A stretch of DNA of 64,000 nt from Thermothelomyces thermophilus ATCC 42464 (Eukaryota; Ascomycota; Sordariomycetes; Sordariales; Chaetomiaceae): contig NC_016476.1 of assembly GCF_000226095.1 (NCBI RefSeq), positions 2,356,001 through 2,420,000 of the forward strand, in the 5' to 3' direction. The notes below the pieces were generated by a model that saw nothing but the letters and a program-made list of their open reading frames with translations, had not been told where the DNA came from and searched no databases. Position numbers and translations under genes: made by a program. Below, piece after piece: positions 45,901-57,512 of the stretch (the stretch's first letter is position 1; each line of letters starts with the position of its first letter).

Positions 45901-46423
45901 GATCCCTCGGGCGGACCTCTACGACTTTCAACGCTTCAACCCTGCAAAGATGACCAACCTCCTGCGAGACACTCCGGTCCCCGAGTATACGGCTTGGAAG
46001 AGCATGCGTCAATCGTCGGAGCATACCGGTCAGTATGGTGGCTACCAGAGCCGCGACTCGCCTGCTCCCGTCGGTCGACCTCATAGCCCCTACGTCGGAG
46101 GAGACGGAGGCCGCGGGCGCATGCCGCCCGCGTCCGCCGTCCCCTACAGACAGGGCTCTAACCGACCCGGGTCTAGCGGTTCATACGAACCACCACCAGC
46201 TGTATACGCTCCAGGCCACCCTCCCCTTCCCCCTCAGGCAGGGTATGCGCCTCCGCCACCCGTTCAATACGATGGTGCAGCCGGGGCTGCTTGGCCGCCT
46301 TACCCGCCTCCGCCTGCCGCGCAACAGGGTTATGGTGGTCCTCCGCCGCCTCACTTGTACGGCCAAGCTCCGCCGCCCCCAGCTCAGGGAGGTTATCCGC
46401 GGTATCCGCCTCATCCTTACTAG
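42987..46423 (+). CDS. RNA14: mRNA 3'-end processing protein Rna14
   Basis: Rna14 (CstF77) is the HAT-repeat scaffold of cleavage factor IA, holding Rna15 and Pcf11. Model: exons 42987-43721, 43779-45258 and 45309-46423, giving 1,109 residues. The first 190 residues are disordered. HAT repeats begin at DDPRGAMDAWLALIAEY and continue with IWAEYLTMELDMNYFPEAE and the suf domain. RAMRRIQGKGKP lies in the conserved middle. Near the end, DITFLLSQIPRADLYDF matches the segment that wraps around the Rna15 hinge. The last 130 residues are Pro/Gly/Tyr-rich. Introns are GTAAGT...AACAG (57 nt) and GTAAGC...CGTAG (50 nt). A GTAAGC at 44910 is inside continuous coding sequence and is not used as a donor here. 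Confidence 0.94.
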
Positions 46424-47900
46424 GAGTATCCGCCGCATCCATAGCCGGCCAGGATGCAGTGTCTTCGTCCATACGAAGTTCATGGAGACGGCCTGCGTCT
46501 GGGGTGGGACCGTTATACCTTTTGTTGGATTCAGGCTGACGCAAAAAAGAGGGAGGGGGGATCTTGCATCTCCGAGTTCAGCCGGGCTGGGCTGTTTGTC
46601 CTGCGGCTATCGTCACTGCTGCCCCTTGTAACCACGAATGAAGGGGGGCCAGTGGAGATAGTACCTTTAATCATGTATATAACAGGGGTCATCGGCTATC
46701 TGTTGGCCCTCTTACTGGTAGTTTGGTGCATCCGGCGCTGAGTATGATGGTCTTCGGGGTAACTACTCTGCTGGTTTCCACTTTCCGAGCACGGGAAAGC
46801 GCCCATTGGTAAAGGAATGATTCAACTATCATGATTCGAAATAGCTGCTGATGGGACAGCAATACAACAAACGAATGGTTTCGCATGCGTCTTCCCGGGA
46901 ACAGTCTCCATAGGCATTCGTTGGTCTCTCGGTCTTGATGCCGTTTGTCTCTGGTCATGGAATACATGCAGCGCAGGATTTCGGGCAACCACAGGTCAAC
47001 CGGCAGGAGATGTTGACATAGATTATAGCATTGATCGTCACCCTGAAGGGAAAACAGCAGATGGCTTTTGAAAGGATTGGAGTTCGTGGCCCGTGATACA
47101 ATATTATCTACATTCCCTGCACTATCGTGCTAGAATCCGTGATGGACTGACCGAGCACAGATGTAAATTATTATACAGTACGTCGATGCCCACAAACAGG
47201 CTTATATTGCGCAGGTGCACGTAGACGGATACACGAATACCCCTAGGTAAGGACGTGTAGTATATCGTAAAGAACAGGCCTGGCAAGGCCAAATGTTGAG
47301 TCCAGATAATGTGGAGATGAGTAGGTATCCATCCCTCTCTGTTTGCTCCTCCCTGGTTCTTTTGAGCACGTCCCGGGAAGACGTCTCAAAGTGTGCACAA
47401 TTGGCATCGTCGGGCACTTGGCAGTGCTTCTGGTAATCACGCACAGGTAGGTGTAATAGTATGCCAAGTAAGACACTGTTTAGTTGTAGGGAAGTGAGTT
47501 GAGCTGAGATCAGCCTTGCCTGGGCACGATAGAGGCAATTTGTTGTTACCATGTCTTTTCTGATCCGAGTTAGACCCTGGCAGCCCAGCCAACTGAGAAG
47601 GCATCGCTCTGACTTCCTAGGCTCGTAAACTTCATGTTGTGTATCATCACCGTGAAGATATCGGTTTATTCGTGATTCTTTACCCTGACACGAGTGGTTC
47701 TCTACGTTCAGTGCCTATTGAACAGCCCGCCAGTGACCGGGCTTCCAGCCATTTTCCACGGCTATGAGTGCTTTGCTGGGGTACTTATCGAAAGTTCTCC
47801 CCTCCCCCCTCTTCTTCTTCTCTTGTCTTCTTCCAACTCGTCAATCTTGCAGCCCGAACCACCTACAGGTATCTCGAGCCTAGCTGCTTTCCTCTTCACT
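46424..47900. other. Intergenic region downstream of RNA14
   Basis: I see no gene. The stretch between RNA14 and the presumed argonaute leader is lower in GC than the flanking exons, with short overlapping frames only. Part of it must be the RNA14 3' untranslated region. Confidence 0.5.
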
Positions 47901-49389
47901 TGCGCAACCGTCAACAACTCCTCGACCTTATCACAGTCGTAAAGTAAGCACTCGAGTTCCATGGTTTTGCCCGCTTGCCGTTTCGACTTCTACCCTCTCC
48001 ACTGCAACGAGAAATCGCGAGTCACTGCCGGCGGTGGTTTCTCGGGGGCTGTTCTTTCTTCCTTCCACTGCCTTCCTTCCTGATTATCGTTCAAGAGATC
48101 ATCAAAGCGAAGCAAATACGAATATTCCTTCCTCAATCTCATTCAGACCGCAAACCCTGGCACGGTCATGCCCAGAACTCTGGCTTGACAAACAATCGCC
48201 TCAGTTTTACCAGTACTACACCCACTACACCCACGGGACCCCCGGGGTCTTCGGAAGCCGTTCTCTGCCTGCACTATCCAAAGTTAGCTCCTGCATTCTT
48301 CATTTCAGAGAAGGTGACCCTCTAAGTCTAGCACCAAGTACGATTCTTCCCCACTTGTTCTACCTTGTTCCTCTCCTCCCTCTCTTTTTTCCTTCTTCCA
48401 GATCCAGAACTTCGCCCGCTTCCTTCAGATCTCTCTTGATCAAACCTCATGCACCCTGGGCAACCCAAGTACTCTTATCCTCTCACACCGCTCTTACTGA
48501 CGAAAAGAAGAGCCTCTAATCTGTTTTCGTAGCCGCAGAGCTTCTCGTCTGGTAGGTGACCTCTTTTTGTTCCTTATGGTGCCCCGACCTGCTAAAGAAA
48601 TTCTAACCATTGACTCACAGTTCGTCAATACGAAACCGAGAGCAGACCTCGATTGGTATGTCACGATTTCCCTCTATCATCTATAATTTTCAGCCCACGC
48701 TCCAGTCGATGCCAGTTTCCCGATTTGAGTCATACTCCATCGCTCGAGGTACTTATTCTGAGCAACTGGTCCGCTTATGCTCTCATATCCTAAACAACCT
48801 TCGTACAGGCTTGGTCGATCACTTTCTCTCCGACTTGAATTACCTCGAAGCAACACTCAACTTCAGAAGCTGTGCTAACTGGAACAATCCAGTCCTCTGC
48901 AAGGATATACCCATCTCTTCCACGAGCAAATCGGTAAGTCCGGACCCCGTTGCCTTCTTTCTGTCGTTCCTTCCTCTCTTCACCTGTGTCGGCGCTTCCT
49001 AGAGTTGCCTGCCCACTTGCGCAAGCACCACCACTTTCATGGCCTTTCGTATTTATTCCTAGCTTCACACTACATCCCCTTCTTCCGCCTGCAAACCAAC
49101 GGAAGTTTTCCATCTTTCCCTTCGCCACTCTCAAACTCCCCCCCCCCCCCAAAAAAAAACTCCCAACAGCGACCTTACCCTTCTTCGTTCCAGATCATCT
49201 ACGACTAGAGTAAGTTGCCGTCTAGAGTCCTCGTTATCTTCCTGTCATCGTTAGCCCCTTTTCTCTTCCAGCTTGGTCGATCGTGAGAAGCCACGTTCAT
49301 TTGCCTCATCCCCGGGAACCAAACAGTCGCAATCAGCCAGCTCATCAACCTTATCTAGCAGTCATTTTCGGCCCTGGCTAGCTGCCACA
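47901..49389 (+). promoter_or_regulatory. Long intron-bearing leader of the argonaute gene
   Basis: The sequence is strongly C/T-rich on the plus strand, as in fungal 5' untranslated regions. It contains several intron-like units before the argonaute ATG: 48552-48620 (GTAGGT, TTCTAACC, CACAG), 48749-48808 (GTACTT, CCTAAAC, TACAG), 48934-49002 (GTAAGT...CCTAG) and 49210-49271 (GTAAGT...TTCCAG). No coding frame runs through the intervening pieces, so they are read as leader exons. The transcript start is not known; 47901 is a guess. A C13A9 junction lies at 49138-49159. Confidence 0.55.
49138..49159. repeat. Composite homopolymer C13A9
   Basis: Thirteen C followed by nine A in the argonaute leader. 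Same polarity as the other C-to-A tracts. Confidence 0.88.
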
Positions 49390-52300
49390 ATGGCTAGCAA
49401 CAAGCAGCGCCATGTTCTGGCGATTCCCGAGGGGATCAACAAGCGATGTGATCTGCCGCCCGAGGCGTACTTGGTAAGTTTCTTGTTTCAATAGTCCAGT
49501 CACTCGATGCTTATCTAGTCTTTAGAATCCCGACAAGGTCAACACTCCTTTTGCTGCCCGTCGTGGTTATAACACCTCCGGTCAGAACATCAACGTTTGC
49601 GCGAATCAGTTCCGCATCCAGAACGTCACTGGTAGAGACGTTTACCAGTACGACGTATGTATCTCGGAAAGGTGAACCAAACATCACAAGAAATGCACCG
49701 CTAACAGTTAGCTAGGTTGCCATCGTTCCGGAGCCCAAGGCTGCCATCGTGTACAAAAAGACCTGGAACACGAAGGCAGTTCAGGGCAAGCTGGCTCAGA
49801 CCAAATCCCCCTGGCTTTACGACAATCGAAAGCTTGCTTGGTGAGTTGCCTAGACTTGCAGGATCTTGAATTTGTCGAGCGAAATGGCCAACATGTATCC
49901 ACAGGTCAACGAGCAATATCCCGGGCTTCAAGTTGGAAGTTGACCTTGGCCTGGATGAAGGCCGACCCGGCCGCAGAAACAACATCGTCACCCTCGAGGT
50001 CAAACAGACATGCAAGGTCCGCTTGGAAGCTCTGAAGGGTTATTTGGAGAAGAAAATCGGCTGGGACAACACGGTTCTGGAGTGCATGAGTAAGTGGCAG
50101 ACTTCCTCGTATTTTCTCCTTTACATTTCTGACATTTTAGGCTTTCTTGATCATGTTCTCCGTCAAGGCCCCTCGGAGCGCATGCACTTAATCAAGCGCA
50201 CGCTCGTCAACGAATACTCAGAGACCAAGCGCCTCAATTCAGTAAATGAGGCCATTAAGGGCATCTATTCTGCGATCCGCTTGAACGACGTATGTGTTTT
50301 CGTCCTTAGACTTATCTTGGCCACGCTAACCACGCTATAGTCCTTGAGTTCTGGCGGCATTGGGCTCGGAATCAACGTCGACGTCGCCAATCAGACCTTT
50401 TGGGTTGGCCAGAAGTTCGAGATGCTGGCACGTAACTTTCTGAGTTGCATGGACCGGAAGTGGGAGAACCGTGAGTCCCCCAGAGCATGCTTTGAAGTTG
50501 TGATCTTTATCCATGGCCAAGGAGCTCACATCCACCAGTCGATTATGAGGGTCTGCGAAAGGCACTTATGCCAGTGAAGATTCCCGGGAAGAATGGTGAC
50601 GCTCCGACCTGGGGCATGTCCGAGGCTTTCAAAGCGCTCCGTCGTTTGGCAAACATCCGCTTCGTGGTAAACCATCGCGGCTCATCCGATCCGCCCAAGC
50701 AGTACAAGGTCAAGGGCATCTTATTCAACCCCAAGTATGGCGAGTTCGGTGCCAATGCAAAAGCTGTAACTTTCGACAAGAAGATGCCGGACGGCTCCGT
50801 GAGGACCTATAGCGTCGCGGACTTCTTCATGCGACAGTACAAGACAAAGATTCAGCATTGGTACTTGCCTCTTGTTGAGTCGACAAATGCCGGACTCTTC
50901 CCCATGGAGGTTTGCGAGGTCCATCGCTTCAACCCTTATCCATTCAAATTGGACCCCAACCAGGTAGGCCCGATACAGCCAGTGTTGGCCAGAACTTGAA
51001 GCTCACAAGATACTGCAGACATCAGAGATGATCAAATTCGCGGTGCAGCGGCCCCCGCAGCGCCAGGCGCAGATCATGAAAATGGTGCAGAATCTGGAAT
51101 GGGACAAGGATCGATATCTCTCCCACTTCGGCATCAAGATCAATCCGACCATGACCAAGATTCCCGCAAAACTCCTTCCCAATCCGGTCATTCAATATGG
51201 CAACAAGCCTGTCGACCCTAAGATGACAGGTCGCTGGGACCTTCGCGGCATAAGGTTTGCTGTTCCCAACCCACAGCCGCTTGTCTCCTGGGCATTGGTC
51301 ATCATCGACAACTGTGTCGACAAGCCGTGTGCCGAAAATTTTGCCAAAACTTTCAGGAACGTCTACGCCAGCCATGGAGGTAGGATTGCGAACGATCCGA
51401 TCATCCTGGCGCCCCCCAGGGGTACACCGCTCGAGGGCGTTGTTGGGGCTGCCTACGAGAAGTGCGGCACCAACTTCAAGGCTGATCCCCAACTCATGTT
51501 CTACATTTTGAGAGACAAAGCGGCAATCATATATGACCGACTCAAGGCGGCGAACGACTGCCAAGTGGCATGCCTGTCACAGATGGTACAGGCTCAGCAC
51601 GTCCGAAAGGCGGCCCCCCAGTACTGTTCGAACGTCTGCATGAAGGTGAACGCAAAGCTGGGCGGACAGACCTCTAGGCTCGCCGTCAAAGCCAATCAGA
51701 AACCCTTGATCAACATTCCGACCATGATGATTGGTGTGGATATCTCTCACGGCAGCACGGCCGCTGGGAATGTCTCTACGGCCGCCATGTGCGTGTCGAT
51801 GGATCGAGACATCGCAATCTATGATGCTGCTGTGCAGACCAACGGCCGGGGTGTCGAGATCCTGCAGCCCCACAACATGCACTCGATGCTCGGCCCGCTG
51901 GTTACCAAATGGCGGAAGAAGTTCAACACGGCTCCGCAGCACGTCTTTTACCTACGTGACGGCGTCTCAGAGGGACAGTTTGCCCACGTCATGGAATTTG
52001 AGATTGAGGAGCTGAAGAAGGTTTTCAAGGAGTCCATTGGCGTCATTCCCAAGGTTACCGTCATTATCGCGACCAAGCGCCACCATATTCGCTTCTTTCC
52101 GGAGCGGGGCGACAAGAACGGCAACTGCTTGCCTGGTACGCTTGTGGAGCGGGAAGTCACTCACCCGTTTCATTACGACTTCTACCTGTGCTCCCATGTG
52201 GCCATCCAGGGAACCGCCCGCCCGGTGCACTACAACGTGATTCACGACGAGTGCGGCTTGAAGCCTGATGACCTGCAGCGCATCTTGTACCATCAGTGCT

Positions 52301-52599
52301 ACCAGTATTGCCGCTCCACCACGCCGGTCTCTATACATCCTGCGGTCTACTACGCACACTTGGCTGGGACTCGGGCTCGCCATCATGAGAACAAGTCGGC
52401 CAATGCTGAGCCGATGGTGGTGGATAGCAGGCATTTGGTATTGACCCGCCCAGGCCCAATGTCAAAGAGCGATAGCAGGACGGTTACCTCGCGCTCCGAG
52501 GATGATGTGGTTCCTCCCCCACTTCTGAAGGTTGGATGCGGCTCGAAAGCCCGTCCTTCTGCCATCAGGACTTTTGAAAACACCATGTGGTGGGTCTGA
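49390..52599 (+). CDS. Argonaute, QDE-2/SMS-2 family
   Basis: Argonaute binds small RNAs and cleaves complementary RNA in fungal gene silencing. Model: exons 49390-49473, 49526-49654, 49716-49840, 49905-50089, 50141-50289, 50341-50470, 50539-50963 and 51019-52599, giving 935 residues. All seven introns have GT donors and YAG acceptors and keep the frame. Domains in order: N domain (residues about 40-200), linker, PAZ (about 270-400), MID, and PIWI (about 620-900). The slicer tetrad is intact: D650 in GVDISHG, E689 in GVEILQP, D723 in LRDGVSEGQ and H856 in YYAHLAG. It should therefore be a catalytic argonaute. The C terminus ends MWWV. The reading frame is open upstream of the chosen ATG to a splice acceptor at 49271, so a longer N terminus is possible. 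I cannot tell the quelling (QDE-2) from the meiotic (SMS-2) paralogue. Confidence 0.95.
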
Positions 52600-53581
52600 G
52601 GAGCCCCTACGGAGTCTATGCAGCAAGGGTTGGCGTGCTCATGCGAAGGATTTGAGGGATTGAGGAGGACGACTGATGATAACACGGTCTCTTGGCAGGC
52701 TGCGGATGGATGTTGTTTTGTTCTGCAGTGATGTATTCTAAGCTTGGCGGTGCCAGTTTCGAGGGCCCGAAGGCAGCGTGGCAATGCCCAGCGCCATCCT
52801 GAGGGCCCGAAGATGCTAAGCACATGAGTCCAGAGCGCAAAACAGATAGCAAACCCTCGTTGATTTACCATGACTCGTTCTCCCAATAGCACAAATCTAA
52901 GCTGCCATGTGAATCTGGATGTTCCGAGACGCAAAAGAGGCTCGGGATTCGGGAACTGAGAGCGAAACTGGAGCTGGCCAAAGGTGTCTGGGCTGGGGCA
53001 GCGAATGGATTCATATACGTCCTGTATGTATGTGCATACGCCTCGGCGGCCACGCGAGCAGTTTCTTTGTCAGTTTCTGACGCTATTTTGCCGTCTCGCA
53101 GTTGCCTCGTCGACTCAGCAGAATCACTCTGTAAACACGCTGCATATTGTCGACTGTAGACGGGCACATCGGCAAGGAAATTGGGGACCGAAGTATTCAG
53201 TACAGCTAAACACATCGCCTAAGCTCAATCAAAACAAACTAGGTGCCATCGTGGCTGGACGAGATTTGGAATGCGTATAACTTTAAGAGCTTATTTGACT
53301 TCAACAGACTCTTCACTTCACAAATTGGAAGATGCTGACATGCCCCTGATGAGATGCGCTGCCGAGCAACGGGCGCATCGGAGCGCACGGACAGCTCGCC
53401 GAGCCGGGATTCGGCACCCGGGGGGTGCTTGGTAGCGCGGGGCGGCAGGGATGCCCAGCCGTTTCACCCCACATGTCAGCAAACCTCACTGTGTACGGAT
53501 TACTGTCGAAGCTCCCTTTTCGGTCGTTATCTTCTGACCAACCTGCCAACATCGCATTTTGGACAAAAAGAAGAAGAAAAA
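52600..53581. other. Intergenic region, argonaute / SRO7
   Basis: These 982 bases hold the argonaute 3' region and the promoter of the next gene. A TACGGATTA motif is at 53494-53502, 88 bases before the SRO7 ATG. No gene is supported. Confidence 0.55.
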
Positions 53582-56500
53582 ATGGCGGGCTTCTTGCGGG
53601 CTAAGCAAGCGGGTGTTCAGAAGGATCTTTCTGCAGGAATTGCCCCGGGGGCGTTCAAGCCTGATGAACAGGCTCGATATGGCATCTCTTCCCAGATCAG
53701 GTACGTTTTTGGAGACCCTTGTTATGATTTGATCGCGGGGCCCATGTCGTCATGCTTCCAACCTGAGATGCGACGACCACGACAACAACAGCGAGAATGG
53801 ATAATCACCGCCAACTCTCACTCCCAACATCACCACTGGCTGACTTTTTATTTTTTATTTTATTGAAAAAGCTGCCTGACCTACGACCCGACGCAATCCC
53901 TCTTGGCCGTCGGCACGACAGCGTCCAAATATGGCCCCGCCCAAATCTACGTCTTTGGCGGCCGCCGCGTCGCACGCACCATCACCCTCAATCAGACCTC
54001 CGGTCTCTCGGCGCTGGCATCATCAATAGGGACCTCTGGCGCCGCCGCCCTCCAGCCGCCGCTCTCCGTCCGCTACCTCGCCTTCGTGGCCAACCGCCTG
54101 GTCAGCCTCGACAGCCACAACGAGCTGGCCGTGTGGGACCCGGATACCGGCCAGAAGGTGTGCAGGACAACGTACGGGCGCGCGTCGTGCGTGACGACGG
54201 ATCCGGGCCTGGATTGGGCCTTTGTCGGGTCCGAGAACGGCGGGGACGTGTGGGCCTTTGACCTGGACCGCGGGACGCCCGCCGCCGGGTGGAGGCTGGG
54301 CAATCTCTGGAACTCGCCCGAGCGGCCCGGTGCGCGGACGGGCAGGCCTGTCTCCGCCTTCGCGGTCGGGGTGGTCAGCCTGCAGCTGCACCCGAGGGAT
54401 ATCGGCAAGCTGTTGATCGGGTATACCACCGGGGCGGTGATTTACTCGTTCAAGCAGAACGTGGCCACCAAGTTCTTCGAGTATGTCGTCCCCGCGCGCG
54501 CCAGGGGCGGGAACGGGATAGGCACGGAGAAGGAGAGGAGGCCGAGGCTGGTGCAGGCTGTTTGGCACCCTTCGGGAACGTTCGTGCTCACGGCGCACGA
54601 GGACGGGAGCCTGGTGTTCTGGGACCCCAAGGACGGGAGGCTGGTTGCTGCGCGGTCGATCTACCACACGAGAGTCAACGAACCGGGGGTCAATGTAGAG
54701 AAGAAGCCGACGCCGCTGGTGCCGTTTGGCAAGATTACGTGGTGCTGCAAGCAGAACCCGGACGACACGGCGCTCCTGATCGCGGGCGGGCAGGCGGTGG
54801 ATGAGGAGGAGAAGGGCCTGACCTTCCTGGAGCTCGGGCCGACCCCGATCTATGCGACGTCGTCGTGGGAGGCGCTGGCGAACCATTTTGAAGGGAAGAG
54901 GCGCCTGACGCTGCCGATACCACCCGGGGCTGCCGTGGCGAGCTATTGCTTAGTGCCGCGATCATCGCCCTTCTTTGACGGCGCACAAGACCCGATTGCC
55001 ATCTTCACCATGCTCACCTCGGGTGAGATCATCACCTTGACTTTCCCGTCGGGGTACCCCATCAGCCCGACCAACATGCTGCACCCGAGCATGTTGTTTG
55101 TGCATCCGTTCGTGCAGAAGATCGCGGTCAGCACGGTGCCGAGGCAGAAGTGGCTGGCGCTCGTCGAGACGCGCAATCAGGGAGGACCGTTCCTGCTGGG
55201 AGGTGCCCCCGCACCAAAGAGGAGACGGGTTGGTTGGGACTACCGCAACATCATCCAGGTCGCCCACGCCGACAGTACGATACGGATATGGGACGTTGGC
55301 CACGACGACGACATCGAGAACCAGGCTCAGCTGCAGGTGGACGTCGCTCGGGCGCTCGGACGCTTCGAGGATGTCAGCGTCACCGCCCTTTCCATGGCCG
55401 ACGCCACCGGGGAGTTTGCGGCCGGCACAAGGACGGGAGAGGTGGTCATTTACCGGTGGGGCGGCAACAGGTATTATGGAAGAGACGCGACCAAGCCGCT
55501 CGATCCTAACCCCGGCGGTCTGACGGACATCTCGTCGCGCGCGGAGCCGTCGCTGAAGGAGGGCCTGCAGCCATTCGTCCTCTACGAGATGATGCAGGGC
55601 CCGGTCAGCGTGGTCACCGTCTCGGACGTGGGGTTCGTTGCCGCGGGCTCGGAAGGCGGCTTCTTCAGCCTCATCGACTTGCGCGGACCGCGCGTCATCT
55701 TCCAGGGCTCGCTGACCCAGTTCATCAAGGAGGACAAGCGGTCCTCATTCCTCAAGGGACATTCCTCCAGAGCATCTGCGACGCTGGAGTTTCCGACGGT
55801 CATCGAATTCGGTGTGTTGACTCTGGAAGGTGACGGTTATTCGAGCATTGCCTGCTTTGTAGGGACGAACCTGGGCCACGTGGTGACCTTCAAGATCCTC
55901 CCGTCGGGACAGACGTACACAGCGCAGTGTGCTGGCGTGACAAAGTGCGGCGGCGACAAGGTCGTGGGGATCAACCCGCTGAACGTGGATACCGCGCAAC
56001 CAGCCAGCGCGACGGGGCTCGCAGTAGCCGGTCTGAGGGAAGGGAGGCAAGTGAATGGTGTCTTGGTAGCCGGTAAGTCTGACTGGTTCGGTCACTCTCC
56101 GCGCTTCTTGAAACGGTTCCGACTGACGAGAAAAAAAAAACACACAGTGACACAAACCGAGATCCGCGTCTTCAAGCCAGCGACCGCCAAGGGCGCCTCC
56201 AAGTCTTTCGACGATCAGCTCTGCGACGCTGCGCGCGTGACTGAGATCCCGCATGTTGGCGTCGCTCTCGTAGCAGTCTTCAGCGACCGCACGGCGCGCG
56301 CCTACACCCTGCCAGGCCTCAAGGAGATCGGCCGTGCCACGCTGTCCATGCTCGACCCGAGCCGCACCATCTCGGCGGTCATCTCGCGCACCGGCGAGGT
56401 CTTTGGTTGGACCGGCCCGTCCGAGATTGCCATCCTGTCAGTCTGGGGTACGGGGCAACCGCTGCCGCCGTCCCGGGATACGCTCATCAATCCGGAGCTC

Positions 56501-56893
56501 GTCCTGCCTCCACGCCCGACAATCAGCAACCTCCAGTGGATCTCGGGCACGCAATACGTCAGCCCGACGGATCTCGACTTGTTGATCGGCGGGGACGACC
56601 GGCCGCCGAGCAAGCGGATGATGGCTGCGGCGGCGGCCGAGCGGGGGATGGCGGGCGGCGCCGACAGTGCCGGCACCGGCGCTGGGGGCGCCAGGGCCGG
56701 GGCGAGTCAGGAAGGCTGGGGGGAGTATCTGAGTCGGCAGCTGAACGAGCGTGCCGAGAAGCTGACCATTGTGGATGACGCCGTGAATCGGCTGCAAGAG
56801 TCCAGTCAAGGATGGGCCGAGGGGGTGAACAACTTTGTCAAGAAGCAGAAGAGGGATCTATTGATTGGCGGGGTGAAGAAATCATTGTTCTGA
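53582..56893 (+). CDS. SRO7: Sro7 / tomosyn (lethal giant larvae family) exocytosis protein
   Basis: Sro7-type proteins bind the Sec9/SNAP-25 SNARE and Sec4 to control vesicle docking at the plasma membrane. Model: exons 53582-53700, 53872-56072 and 56148-56893, giving 1,021 residues. The start MAGFLRAKQAGVQKDLSAGI is typical. WD-like blades of two beta-propellers follow: LTYDPTQSLLAVGT, LVSLDSHNELAVWDP, TGAVIYSFKQNVATKFFEYV, VLTAHEDGSLVFWDP and DSTIRIWDVGHDDD. The C terminus resembles an R-SNARE-like helix: LNERAEKLTIVDDAVNRLQE then GWAEGVNNFVKKQKRDLL. Intron 1 ends AAAAAG, a non-YAG acceptor forced by frame. Intron 2 is 75 nt and in frame, and its removal restores VAVTQTEIRVFKP. The family is certain; Sro7 versus tomosyn naming is a matter of convention. 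Confidence 0.92.
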
Positions 56894-57512
56894 GGCTCAA
56901 AAAAAAATGCGCGCGGGCTTGGTCCGAGCAGTATAATTAATGAAAGGGATAGTTTTGATTTGCTTCTCTGGAGGACTGGTTTCCTTCCTGGACGGAGTGT
57001 ATATCGAAGTCTTCCTTTGTCGAGACTCCCTCTCTCACAGCTCGGGTTAGTTGTTTGCAGAGGCATTCTCAACTTGAAGACTTATTCCGGGCAGCTTTAT
57101 ACATGGTTTTGAAGCCAAGCGGCCATCGCTGTCCGGTAATCAAGTACAGGATGTACTTGGTTTCCAAGCCTGGGAGTGGTGGAACAGAAGAATGCGGGAA
57201 TGATCGTCCCCGAAATCAAACACTATGGATGAATCACTGCAACTATCCCAATTCGCGAAGCACATGCTCGTTTCACGGCCGGCAGACCGGGTTAACGGCA
57301 CATCATGATGGAGTAGCCGGTGTCCGGGCTGCGGGAATGAAAGCTACCATCCGTCGCCGGGCACAAAAAAAAAAAAAAAAAAGGCGTCGGGGTCAACCGC
57401 CCCGAGCGCCTTTACGACCGCTATTTGAGCACCTAGATATGATACCGGCCCGAGTCCAGCATTCCGAGCAATCCATCCATCACCAACTGCCAATGGCCCG
57501 GGGACATGAAAG
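56894..57512. other. Intergenic region, SRO7 / GH3 pseudogene
   Basis: There is no gene in these 619 bases. They contain an A19 run at 57365-57383 and otherwise unremarkable sequence. Confidence 0.6.
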
